Shown: positions 51,931 through 62,693 of the stretch, piece by piece
Layout: each line of letters starts with the position of its first letter
Numbering within the stretch: position 1 is the stretch's first letter
Assembly: GCA_914767885.1 (NCBI GenBank)
Contig: CAJZBQ010000018.1
Span: forward strand, 62,001 to 126,000
DNA length: 64,000 bases
DNA from: Blepharisma stoltei
Lineage: Eukaryota; Ciliophora; Heterotrichea; Heterotrichida; Blepharismidae
Direction: 5' to 3'
Notes under the pieces: model-generated
Told to the model about the DNA's origin: nothing
What the model saw: only the letters and a program-made list of their open reading frames with translations
Database searches by the model: none
Made by a program: the position numbers and the translations under genes

Positions 51931-53809
51931 ATGAAAAATCAACAATTCAACCCTAGGGTTTCTATGATCATCAATCAAAGAAACCTACAATCTCAAAATT
52001 CTTTTAAACAATGACGAGCATGCGAAACAATCCACACCATTTTTGCCATAGCAGGGCTTATTCTGGCAGGAATTGACTACGAAATAAATTATTCTTCTTT
52101 TCGACCACAGGGTGGGTTTTTGCCTTATCTGGGCACCATGACAGGCTTTTTTATCCTCATCAAAGACGATAAGATCGAAAACGAAAAGCTGGCTCGCACT
52201 TTTGGGAAGCAATATGGGCCTGCTAAAGGCAAGTTAGTCTAGAAGTAAGCATGTCGAACGCTTATCCCGTACTCTGAGCACTACCGAGGGTAAGTCATCC
52301 ATTCCATACTGCAGAGCTAGTACCAAACGTGATCTTGTGAGTATCCCTGAGAGGTTGGTGACATCGACAAAAAGGGCCTGGTGAATGATACCAGTGCTTA
52401 GGGCCATCTCTGCCTGAAGCCGGCTTGGCTTGAGAGGGGCTGAAATAATCCCTAGTAACCCGCTATAATTTAACTAATCTAATCTTTTCGAACAGCATCA
52501 AATTGCCTAGAAAACAGCACAGCTGATGAATTTTTTAGGCTCATCATTACATTTGCTACATTGGTGTCTATTTTCTTTTTATTGCTCAGGTATTTCATTA
52601 AAAATAGCTGAGAGGAAGACCTTGAGTATGAAAAACATAACCTTCCAATCAGACAATCACAGATTCTAATTGATGAAGAAGATGAATGAAATAAAAAGCA
52701 AAATTTTAAATTTCCAGGAATTTTGTGCCTGGAAATCTTATTATTATTAGTTTTTCCATACCCAAATGTTTATTGGAAATTTTATGTTCCATTGAGGTAT
52801 AATTTTGAGACTTATCAAACTTGTTATACACTGCTTGAAGTGACTTATTTTATTATGCATTTTCGATGCATTTTTTTACTTCGAGCACTCGCAAACTATT
52901 CTCCTTATGAAAATTATTTAGCCAGGCTTTATTGCAAAAAGCATAATGTTAGCCCTGATATTAATTTTTCTTTTAAATGTAAACCATTAAAAGAGACTTT
53001 TTTAGGCATTTAATAATTAATACCTAATATTTTATAGAATAAGACGTTTTCTGCATATCATTTTTATTAAAAATCAGCTTAAAAAGAATATTTTTAGAAA
53101 AGCTCCAATTATTTGGACTATCATTGCAATCCAAATTCCAACGATTTTTTTGCTTGGAACAACTCTTAGGGTGATTGAAAGGCCACTTTCTAATATAACA
53201 GAGCAAGATTTTGCTAACCCATGAACTGCATGGTACTTAATTTTCTGTATGATGGCAATTCTTGGTTTTGGGCCTGTTTGGCCGTTTACTGTTTATGGGA
53301 GGTTTATTGGCTGTATTCTTGGCTACGCAATAGGGAGGTTTGGGTTTACTATGCTCTTTTATAAGTCAGAAAAGTCTATAGTGTTTGATGAAAAGCAGCA
53401 TCAAGCTTTTATAAGTATTTTAGGCACATCTGCTGCTGCCACTGTGATACAGAATGGAATGAGATATATGATATCAAGGAAAAAAAGAGGGCCTGAGCAT
53501 CCAATGACTGTTGATTACTTTTGGAAATTAAAGACCGCGATATTGGAGTTTAAAGATAAAAAAGATGAAGTAAGGGTCCTTGATAATACACAGGATAAAA
53601 TCGCAAGGGATTTAAGACAGTCTATTAAAAATATTGATGCTAAATTGGATATACCTTAATAAATTGTATCAAAAATTTATTAAATATTTTAAATGTGAAA
53701 TAGGATTTAGGTATGAGATACTATTATAGAGAGATGGTATAGATCAATTAAGCAAGCAGAGAAGTTATTAAGAGCGCCTATTGAAAAGAAAATTGCGCCT
53801 GATTCTTAG
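51931..53809 (+). CDS. six-TM potassium-channel-like protein with non-canonical pore
   Basis: ATG 51931. UGA read as Trp at several places (FKQWRACET, KNSWEEDL, DEWNKKQ, NPWTAWY). Membrane segments: TIFAIAGLILAGIDY; YLGTMTGFFILI; FFRLIITFATLVSIFFLLLRYF; GILCLEILLLLVFPYPNVYW; then IIWTIIAIQIPTIFLLG. A pore-like loop NPWTAWYLIFCMMAILGFGPVWPFTVYGRFIG has GFGPVW where K+ channels have GYGD. The cytoplasmic C-terminus is helical and basic, as in small-conductance (SK) channels, where calmodulin binds. IESs: about 52.24-52.53 kb (repeat-containing, boundary unclear), 53003-53041 (37 bp) and 53652-53713 (60 bp). About 500 aa. Confidence 0.72.
52240..52490 (+). repeat. SINE-like repeat within an IES of the channel gene
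   Basis: GC-richer block ending in the family tail TAATTTAACTAATCTAATC. No clean duplication found. Confidence 0.55.
53003..53041. mobile_element. very short IES, 37 bp
   Basis: TA at 53003 and 53040, with stops inside. Join KETFLRRFLHI. No GT...AG intron fits. Confidence 0.55.
53652..53713. mobile_element. IES, 60 bp
   Basis: TA at 53652 and 53712. Join KLDIWDTIIERW (the first W is UGA). Confidence 0.7.
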
Positions 53810-53856
53810 TTTTAAGATAAATCTTAATTACTCATTGAAATAATCAAAATTTTTAT

Positions 53857-54135
53857 TTATTTTGAAGTTTTATGTATTTTTCTAGGAGAAGGTTCAGAAA
53901 TTTTGGAAGGGTTTTCACAAAAATCTTGAGTGGTAATAGGATGATGCAAAATAATGTTCTTTCCTTTTCTGTTGGCTTGATTTTCAAGAGCTGCTCCTAG
54001 GCTTGAAAGTTTTTTCTCAATTTTTACAATTTCATCGACCTTTTTGGTCTTCTTCTTTTCATTTCGTTTTTGAGCGGGCTGAGAGCCTCCAGTTTGCCAA
54101 GGTAAGACTCTTTTATTTTTGCTTTCTTCTGTCAT
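53857..54135 (-). CDS. small basic protein, 92 aa
   Basis: Complete frame (MTEESKNKRVLPWQTGGSQ ... PSPRKIHKTSK). Lys-rich with a helical middle (EIVKIEKKLSSLGAALENQ). Tail-to-tail with the channel gene, 47 bp away. No family recognised. Confidence 0.6.
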   Translation of the reverse strand: MTEESKNKRVLPWQTGGSQPAQKRNEKKKTKKVDEIVKIEKKLSSLGAALENQANRKGKNIILHHPITTQDFCENPSKISEPSPRKIHKTSK

Positions 54136-54312
54136 TCTTATTGATGTAGTCTAATTATAAAATATGCCCTCTACATATAATTAATTTATAAGTTTGATAT
54201 ACTACGATTTATTAATTTTTTTATATGGAATAAATTTAATATATTTATGTAAAGAGTATATTTATATAAAGCTTTCCCATTTATTTCGGATTTAATTTCT
54301 AATTTCATAATT
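54136..54312. other. AT-rich intergenic region
   Basis: Nothing seen; leads into the MITE. Confidence 0.45.
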
Positions 54313-54632
54313 CTCCCCTTTTTAAATCGGAACAAAATATTAGTAAAATTTCTATATTTTTGGTACTTTAGCTCACCTTAAATTTGAATTTTATAGGTGA
54401 AGACATTAATTTTCATAAAATTAATTTCTACCTTATTTAATGAAAAAAGCGTAAGTAAATAGATTTCGCACTGAATCGATTAATTTTATTGAATTAATTC
54501 TATATAGTAATAAATTAAAATTTAAAAATAATGTGCTCAATTTATATTTAATAAAGAAAAATTTAATATAATTTTTTTATTAACCCCTTTAAATTTGACT
54601 AGTGTTTTTTTGCTCCAATTATAATGGAGGAG
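54313..54632 (-). mobile_element. second MITE family, copy 2 (320 bp)
   Basis: Left end CTCCCCTTTTTAAATCGGAACAAAA; right end TTTTTTTGCTCCAATTATAATGGAGGAG, then TTA. A fold-back is present at the right terminus (AACCCCTTTAAATTTGA opposite the end). More diverged than the copy at 9065-9714. Confidence 0.6.
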
Positions 54633-55066
54633 TTAGCAAATCATATTATATCACTTAAAAACCTTTATTTATTCCTTGCAATTATGCAAAAAAATCTGAA
54701 GTGGAAAGGTAGATTTTCGTAAATTTTTATTATAGTCAGTCAGGCTAACTAACCCATAAGGCATTTTTTTGGCTTGACTAAAACTCTTTTTTCCCTGCTC
54801 AGATCAGTTTTTATCCACCATTTTTTTATAAAATTATAGTGTTATGAGCCTATTTATTCTAAATGCTATATATTTTTATAGAATTTACCAATATCCTAGC
54901 AATAAATAGTAATTTTAATTTAAATATATTACTTGAATACAGTTTGGCTTATATTTAAAACTTATCAATATATTTAATCATGTCACTATTAAACAGAATT
55001 AACGGCTACTAGGTCCACATATAATCCCTCTCAATTTTCTTTATTTTTATCTACGTCATTAATAAA
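54633..55066. other. AT-rich region upstream of PEX11
   Basis: No frame or repeat of note. Confidence 0.45.
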
Positions 55067-56541
55067 ATGGACAAACTTATCGCCTTCAGCAACAAAACAG
55101 AAGGCAGAGATAAATTTTGCAAGGTCGTGCAATATGGAAGCAGAATGTTAAAGGCTATGCTCGCCCATCCAGGAACTAAAGAAAGGCTTCAAGGTCTTTT
55201 CGCAGCAAGCAGAGATGCTAGAAAAATTTTCCGTCTTTGGAAAAGTGTCCATGAATATGATTCTATGGTTAAACTTCTTCAAAATGCTGGATTAGATAAT
55301 ACTCAGCGTGCCCTTCAATTTTTATCTCGTTTGGCTTTCTTTTTCTATTGACTTTTTGATAACTTACTCTTCTGTACTATTTTAAAATAATTAATGATTT
55401 TTGTCTGCTTAAAATGTATTGAATATTTTTATAATATAATAATTTAATTTTTACTTATAGCTCGCTTCATGAAATAGCTCTGTAGAGAACAGAGCTATTG
55501 TAGGGTACGAGCAATATAATAGTTATTATTTTTATAATAAAAAAATTCGCAAAATAAACGTTTTTAAATTAGATTTAAGCTGCGTATTTTAGTTTCCACT
55601 ACCTAAACACCATGCGCTCCACGGTTTAACTTGAGCCCGGCCGAAACCCCGGTTCTCGGTAGAGGCATTTCCCTTCCAAATCATACGAACTTTGCAGGAA
55701 ACCTCCATTTCCAAATCAACAGCTTACCTAACCCTTATTAGCTTAGGCCAGGCCGCCCCTGCTATAGGACCCTTTTCAATTTGAGAGATTGCAGCCCTTG
55801 AGTGTTGCCTAGCCTGTCTTCCTTTTTGCCCTAGTTCAGCGCAAAAGGAAAAACTCAACCGCTTATACGATTCGGGAGAGGCCACGAAGCAGCCTAGGCA
55901 GGCAGGCAGGCAGGCTATCCTACCTCCATCAGGTATCCAACCTGGGCTTGGCACTGATGTCAAAAAATGCAAAAAACTTCCATCCAAGCGGAAATAGTGC
56001 TAGGTTTCTCGCTTTGTGGCTAACCTAACCCTTTGGCAGCTTCTTGCACCATTAAACACGTCTGATATAATAAGAGCATCCACCACTAGGGGACGGGTCG
56101 CCATTTTATGTATATAATAAACATTTTTAATAAATAATTTTACAAACGTCAACAAGGTTAGCAATTTTATCCCAAATCAAATTCATAAAGAGAAACACTC
56201 CAAAATTGACGAAATCAGCTATGACCTGCTGGTTCATTGCTTTAGTTTTTACTTTAATCAACCTTCTAAGAAACTTAGCTATAAACCTCTCTAGAGACGC
56301 AAAATTCAAGCTGCCATCAACTGACCAAAATGCTGCTACAACTAAACAGACACTTGATGCATTAAAAGGTGCAAGAAGTCAAATTTATATTAATCTTGTA
56401 AAGACCCTAGGAGACATGATTCCTGCTGCTTCAGGGGCACAAGTTCCAATGAAAATTTTAGGAAAAAATTTCTCAGAAAAATGGATTGGCTTTGGTGGAC
56501 TTGTTTCAGCCTTAATTTCATGCTATCAGGCTTGGCCTTAA
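55067..56541 (+). CDS. PEX11: PEX11, peroxisome proliferation factor, split by a large IES
   Basis: ATG 55067 with the PEX11 N-terminus MDKLIAFSNKTEGRDKFCKVVQYGSRML followed by ASRDARKIFRLWKSVHEY, the amphipathic membrane-shaping helices. One UGA is Trp (FFYWLFDNL). The frame stops near 55390. An approximately 757-bp segment (to about 56140) containing a retroposon separates it from QTSTRLAILSQIKFIKRN and the C-terminal part MTCWFIALVFTLINLLRNL...IGFGGLVSALISCYQAWP, which holds the family's C-terminal membrane region. A TTA-to-TTA join is in frame. About 238 aa, the usual PEX11 size. It acts in peroxisome elongation and division. Confidence 0.85.
55463..55512. repeat. stem-loop within the PEX11 IES
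   Basis: ATAGCTCTGT-AGAGA-ACAGAGCTAT, with an outer GCTCG/CGAGC pairing. Purpose unknown. Confidence 0.6.
55568..56115 (-). mobile_element. SINE-like retroposon with 15-bp duplication
   Basis: Flanked by AATAAACGTTTTTAA (55553-55567) and AATAAACATTTTTAA (56116-56130). Reversed; starts (right end, minus strand) AAAATGGCGACCC. It contains a (CAGG)n run near 55893-55910. Confidence 0.85.
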
Positions 56542-56885
56542 TTAACTAGCTAGTAGAAATAAGATAATTGTTAATTTTTTGATTTGCATAATAAGACGAA
56601 ATTAAATAAGACACTCCAGCATTTGTATATAAATCTGGATTTTTTGAAATTTTATATATTATATTGATAGTATTACTCTGATAATAATTCCCACCTTTAA
56701 AAATCATCAGGTTTTGTAAAATAAATTCTTTTATTATATCTTTTTTACCAATCCCAAAAGAAGCGTATCAATTCTCATAAAAATAACCCTTATAAGGTTA
56801 TCTATTCTATATTAACATTAATCTTCACCAGTCTTAAAATTATAATAAATATGATCAGTTATGCTTTATCATAATTAAATAAAAT
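56542..56885. other. AT-rich intergenic region
   Basis: Nothing seen. Confidence 0.45.
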
Positions 56886-59800
56886 ATGACAACAAAAGAT
56901 CATGAAGATGCATCAATTATAAGAATCCAAAAGTTAATCCGAGGGACTTTAGCTAGAAAATCATTACTAGTCACAATGCCAGAGTATTCAGCCTTTATTT
57001 TTCGAAAAAGAAACAGAGAAAATTACGGACCGAAAATCATGTATGATTCAAACATGATTTTTGACGATTTTGCAAATGAATTAAGACGGTATAAATTAAA
57101 AAACACAGCCAAACCTCCAGGTATTTCTAATTCTAAAATTGAGAAAAAAGCAGAGGACAGTAAAGATTCTGAGAAAAAGTCTGAGGAAGATGTGACAATA
57201 AATGAGCCAGAAGTAAAAGAAAATCCGGGACAGGATGAAAAAATTGTAAATAAGGAAGAAAATTTTAAAGAAAATTTAGAGGAGAAAAAAATTGAGAATA
57301 ATGAAAGCAGAGAGATGGTAGAGAAGAATGAAAAACCAAATCCTGATTATTTAAATTTGGATAAGCTGAATGAGATTGATAAGAAGAGTATTCAACTAAA
57401 TAAATTAGATTATATTACGAAGGGTGGCTATAGTCCCATTTTCAGATGACCAATCTCAAAATAGACCACAGGGTAGTAGAGGTATGCTACGTTATTATGA
57501 GCCCGTACCCGAAAACCCTGATTTCTCTGCTATTCAAGTAAGGCCACTAATCATTAGAAATAGTGCTGGGTTTCTCGCTTTAAGGCTAGCCTAACCCTTG
57601 AGCAGCTTCTTGTGTCAAAAAAATATCAGTCACCAAGAGCTGGTCATTCGCCACCAGCCATTTTAAGTATATAGTATTCAAGGAATAAGTGTCAGAGCTG
57701 ATTATAGCCCAGATTCTTCACGAAGAGATAGTGTAACAAGCGATATAGATGGAGATATCAGCCCTGAGCTTAGCAAAGATATTAGTGCTGGAGATGTAAA
57801 TACTTCACGACACAAAGATATTCTTAATAGTGATATAGAAGGCATAAGTGATATAGAAAAAGAAGAAATTGGCACAATAATCCATGATAAATCCCAAGAT
57901 CAAATAAATGAAAATGAGTTAGGTGGACGAAATTCTGGTTCTGATAAAGAAGAAAACTCAGATTTATATATAAAAGAAGCAACGGAAAATAGTCAAAATA
58001 AAGAAACAGAAAATCTGAAAGAAATGCAAACTTATGATGAAAAGTCTGAAAATAAAATTAGTGGAATTATAAATGAAAAAGATGGGACGCCTAATGCAGA
58101 AAATTTACAAAAAAATATTCAGATTGATCAAGTGGAAAAGGAGATTGGAGGTGAAGAAGAAATTGCTAATGGGGAAGAAATAGAAGAAAATGGACAAAAT
58201 GAAAATAGCTTGATAAAAGAAGAAAAATCAGATATAGTGCACAAAAATAATCAAGATATAGCATTAGATTATATTCCGGAAAATTCTTGTAAAGATTCAG
58301 CAGAAGAAGAAAAAATTAAAATAAATGAGGAAAATACTGTCACAAAAGAAGATAATTCTGAAGATACTTCAGAAAGACTTAAAAATAAGGATTTAGTGGA
58401 GTTTCAAAATAAAGAGCAGCAAAGCCAGTCTAAAGAAGAATCCAGTCAAGAGGAAGATAAAGCCTCTAATCTCTTAGAAGAAAAGCAAGATCTTAATAAA
58501 AATCAACTTCAAAATGAAACTTCTCAGGTTGCTAATAAAATAGAAATCTGTGAAAATGTTGAAAAAGAAGAAGCAGCAAAAGCTGCTATAAATGGCCCAG
58601 AAAAAGAAATTGCTAAAATAGATAGTATTCAAGAAAATGCAAATAGAAAAAAAAGCTTGGCTTCTATGAGAAAAAATGAAGAAGAAAAAGTTTTGATAAC
58701 TAATAAAGATATTCTCAAAGATAATCAGAATACCAAAAAAGCCGAAGAAGAAATCTATAAACATGAAAAAGTTGGAGTAAATAAGGATTCTCCAAAAGAA
58801 AATAACTCAGGGAGCTCTTTGGAAAATAAAAATAAAGAAGTTGAAAACCCTTCAGAAAAAGAAATTTTGAAGGAAAATCAAGGAAACAGTAGTGAAGTTC
58901 CAGAAGTCCAGCAAAACCCTACAGAAATCAAATTAATCCATGAAAACACAAAAACAGCTATCATAACTCTAGAGGTTCAAAGCGAAAGGAATTCTGATTC
59001 ACTTGAGAAAGTTAAAGCAGACCAGCCAATAAAGAATGATGCCGAATTTAACCTAGAAAAAGCCAATCTCAGCAATTCATTTAGAGATTCTCCTGCTCGA
59101 AAAATAGAGCCGAACTTGGAAGAAGCAAAGGAAAATAGTCCAGCATCTTCTAAAGTTATAGCACAAGAAATAATTAAAGATGATAAAAGCAGCAGCCAGA
59201 ATAATGCTGATAAAACAGATGGACAACAAATAGTTGAAAATCCTATAGATTCTGACTCAATTGTAAAACAAGAAGCGGAAAAGCTTATTCGGAAGAATTC
59301 AATGAAGTCAAGCACCCCAAACAATTTTGAAGATAGCAAAATAGATATTAAAAATGAGCAAAAAGTTATGCCTGAAAATGATACCAATAAATCTCAAGAA
59401 CCTTTAGCAGGCATAGATAATTCAGAAAATGGCCAGGATAAATCAAAAAATAATACTGCAGAGATTTCAGCAGAATTTCCAATAAAAAATGAATTAATAC
59501 TTGCTAAGAAAGAAAGTAATACAGAGAAAATAATAAAAGATTAGATTGGATTAAATTCTAGCAGTATACAGAGATTACTGCAACCCTCGCTGCCCCACAG
59601 ATAGCTTCGTGTTGGCTCTAACTCCCCCCCCCCCTCCGTGAGCGAAACAAAACCATTAGAAAAATCGCCATTTTTTGACCAAAAACCCACCCTCCGTGAG
59701 TGAACAAAAACCCACCCTCCGTGAGTGAACAAAAATTTTTTTAATAGAAAAAAATTTTAATGGAAAAAAATTTTGATATATAAGTGATAATTAGTATAAT

Positions 59801-60857
59801 GAAATCTAGAGCTAATTCTGTTTAATTTTAAACAAATTGCGTTTTTAAAACATAAATTTTGCAAATTAAATTAATATTTGCTTCCCAATTTTTGCAAATT
59901 AGGATTTTTTTTAAATTTCGAAAAAAAAATTTTTTTTATAAAATTTATATATAAATTTTTTTTAAAAAAAAAAATTAACCCCCCTCCGTGAGCGAACAAA
60001 ATTTTTTTGTTCGCTCACGGAGGGGGGGGGGGAGTAAGCGCTATCTCAAACCTGTCCTTTCACTTCTGATGCTACCAAAAATGATGACGTAGGAGCTCTC
60101 TCGGGAGATCGCCTTACCTGGCTCCTTGGTCCCAATAAACGTCAAAGATTCCCTGAACCTCCGACAGGGCTTGGAGTCTGAGTGGACACCTTTGCCTCAT
60201 CCATGACCTATCTGAGCCATATTGCAGGATCGTTAATGCTCCCATATAGTGCTGAGGGACATTCTCAAGCATGTAGATCTACAATCTAGAAAAAAGGTTG
60301 AGGGTCAGCCCATAGATCAAAAAAAATCTACTCCTAGAACTTTTTAATGTAGCTCTTCTCCTCTGGGTCCGGATAAACTCTCAGATCACCAGAAACCAGT
60401 CAGATCACATATTTTAGTAATTCTAATAAAAAAAGAAGAAGATACGTCAAATTATTTTGAGAAAGAATATGATTCTACCCAAAAAATACCAGAAGATTTT
60501 GCAAGGCTAAAAGATAAAGAAAATGAAGAAAAGCCATCAAAAATTATTAAGCAAGATACACAAAGAAGTGAGAAAGTTAAAAGATACCCTGATAATTCAG
60601 AAGTAAGTAAAAATGAAATTGACCCAGAAGAAAAAGAGTTAGAAAAAAATTATGACAAAGAAGACTATAAAGTCGCAGAGAATAGTGAAAAAGAGAAAGT
60701 TCAAAGACAAGAGGATCAAAGCATCTATGAAAAAATTAACCTAGACTCAAAAAGCCCAAGAAAAAAATCGATCAAAGCAAATATTAGTATTACAGAAAAT
60801 AAGTCTAACTCCTCCCCCATACTGAGTGCATGATTTTATTGAAAATTCTTAAATTAA
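56886..60857 (+). CDS. IQ-motif, Glu/Lys-rich disordered protein split by two repeat-bearing IESs
   Basis: ATG 56886. Residues about 9-26 form an IQ motif (ASIIRIQKLIRGTLARK), a likely calmodulin-binding site. The rest is a very long acidic/basic low-complexity chain (EEKK, NEKD, SENK runs) of about 950 aa. IES 57462-57671 holds a truncated retroposon (join PISKYSIQGISVRADY). IES 59531-60431 holds a retroposon that itself carries a MITE; it is flanked by TAATAAAA and the join is EKIIKKEEDTSNYF. Three UGA are Trp (FRWPISK and SAWFYWKFLN at the end). A role in ciliary or cortical calmodulin signalling is only inferred. Confidence 0.75.
57462..57671 (-). mobile_element. IES containing a truncated SINE-like copy
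   Basis: TA at 57462 and 57670. Shares AAATAGTGCT-GGTTTCTCGCTTT and CAGCTTCTTG with the 5' half of 55568-56115 and ends GCCATTTTAAGTATATA. Confidence 0.75.
59539..60423 (-). mobile_element. SINE-like retroposon with a MITE inserted in it
   Basis: 8-bp duplication TAATAAAA at 59531-59538 and 60424-60431. The reversed tail GATTAGATTGGATTAAATTC is at the left. The MITE occupies 59622-60034. Confidence 0.75.
59622..60034 (-). mobile_element. BogoMITE-type MITE, copy 10 (nested)
   Basis: 413 bp, flanked by TAA on both sides. Longer than the others because CCACCCTCCGTGAGTGAAC plus AAAAA is tandemly duplicated near 59690-59735. Confidence 0.93.
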
Positions 60858-61185
60858 CCCATCCTGGTTCATATAATCCACATGAAGCAATTCCTACAAG
60901 CTTAAATAAAACTATCAATCTTTGATTATAATGAATATCAGAGATATTCAGTATAATCACTTCTACACAACTTTTATGCGATTTCTAGCATATTTAGTAA
61001 TATATTATATACTCTATCTGGTTAGTGCATAAAATATTTTATATAGAAAAAAATTTTAACCCAATTTACATATAATTTTTTCCAAAAATTTTATTTTTCA
61101 TCCTTAATCGAACTAAAGCGATCAGCACCATCAAAAATGGAGGGATAAGCAAGAAAGAGATCAAACTATAGCTCCAAAGTACTAT
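60858..61185. other. AT-rich intergenic region
   Basis: A minus-strand hydrophobic frame runs through 61066-61272, but it overlaps the next gene's start and is not counted. Confidence 0.4.
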
Positions 61186-62605
61186 ATGCCAGCTCTTATT
61201 AGCGGAATTAAGCCAGAAGTAGTCCCAGAAAATCGCAAAGAATTTAATACTACCGATCACATTATAAATCACAAGCCAGAAGAAGCTTCAGAAAACCCCC
61301 CTGCAGCAGAAAATAAAATTCGAGCAAACAGCGATAATTTTCAAAATCCACCCTCAAAAAAATTCGATTCCCCCAGCAAGCAGCCTTTTCATCGGAATTT
61401 TCAGAAAAAAAGTGAACGAAAAGCAGATAACACAGATAAAAAAGATAAGAAAATTAATTCACAAACAAGCAAGCCTTCAAAATCACATGAATTAGAAGAA
61501 GGAAAAGGGCTTACTCTGGAGCATAATAAAAACTTAGAAAAAATTATTGGCAGTGATATTTTTGCTGACCAAGATTTTCAAAATCAAAATCCACTTTTTA
61601 ATCCGCCTCCACAAAGTGTGAAGCATCAAAAATCAAAGCCACCTCTTCCGAAAGAAGAAAAGAATAGCTCTTTTTTGCAAGAAGAATTAAAAGATCTAAA
61701 AAAACTTCCATCAAATAAATCTCACCAAACTCCTGCTTTTTCAATATATTCAGATGGAAGTTCTTATTTGTCTGATAAAAGTATCAATGTGATTAGCAGT
61801 AGAGTTACACCTATACAAAGTGCAATAAACTCACAAGATCCTATAAATCCTCTTTGAAGTCAGTCACCTAATGATTTCTTACAAAAAGATCCTGATTCTA
61901 TGCTAAATTTCCTTTATTTAATAGCTTAAATTATAAACTGTTTTCAAAATTAAATATTTTCAAGAGAATTAATTAGAAAAAAAATTTGGGTAGGTAAGAA
62001 AAAACTTCTACCCAAACCAAGAGCTCCGAAGCAGTAAAAATCCAATTCTTCCACATCTTGATCAAACTGCCACACTAACGAAAAAGCGCAGCCCAAAAAG
62101 TCAAGATTTTTTTGAAAATCATCCTCAAAAAATCCCAAGTGACACCACAAACTTTTCTTCTACTCCAGCCAAATTCAAGTCAAAATCCCTAAACCAAACC
62201 CATTACCATGCAAATCCTTATAACAACGAGCCTGCCGACCTAAATTTTGACCCAAGTATATACAAAACCAAAAAATCTAAAACAAAAAACAGCAAAGAAC
62301 TAGACGACTTAACAAATCCAAAAACAGCTGGACAGTCCAAAAAGTCAACTTCTTATGGAAAATATAGGTTCCAATATAATCTTCAGCCAAAAAGTACCAC
62401 AAATGTGCTAGTTTTAGATAAAGGGAGTCCTTATGAGCTTGAAAAAGGGATGAAAATGCTACAAGAATTTTTTGGGGTAAAAGTAGACATTGTGGATAAT
62501 AACCACAAAAAGAAGATAAGAATTATCAAGCCAAAGCTGCAGAATATAAGGCTGCCTGCAATTAAAACAAAAAAAGTCATGAAAAAAGAAAATTTGATAC
62601 TTTAA
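61186..62605 (+). CDS. hypothetical Ser/Pro/Lys-rich protein, about 440 aa, one IES
   Basis: ATG 61186 (MPALISGIKPEVVPENRKE). Disordered, Pro/Lys/Ser-rich. UGA is Trp (INPLWSQSPNDF). A TA-bounded 94-bp segment (61915-62010) contains stops; the join is MLNFLYPNQELRSSKNP. The C-terminal 80 residues are more globular (TTNVLVLDKGSPYELEKGMKMLQEFFGVKVDIV), then basic. Unknown family; possibly a cytoskeletal or ciliary linker. Confidence 0.68.
61915..62010. mobile_element. IES, 94 bp, TA pointer
   Basis: TA at 61915 and 62009; AT-rich left half. Confidence 0.65.
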
Positions 62606-62693
62606 GCTGATAATTTTAATAATCATTTGCTTATGTTTACTATTGAGAAGAAAAATATTTATTAATTACTGATTGTATGGTTATATAATAAAT

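Noticed and set aside
58474-58764. Long Phe/Ile-rich ORFs on the minus strand inside the IQ gene
   Set aside because: Antisense shadows of Glu/Lys-rich codons.
61066-61272. Minus-strand hydrophobic ORF of 68 codons that could be a small membrane protein
   Set aside because: It overlaps the start of the plus-strand gene at 61186, whose wording is convincingly coding. Antisense of A-rich sequence readily gives Leu/Phe-rich frames.
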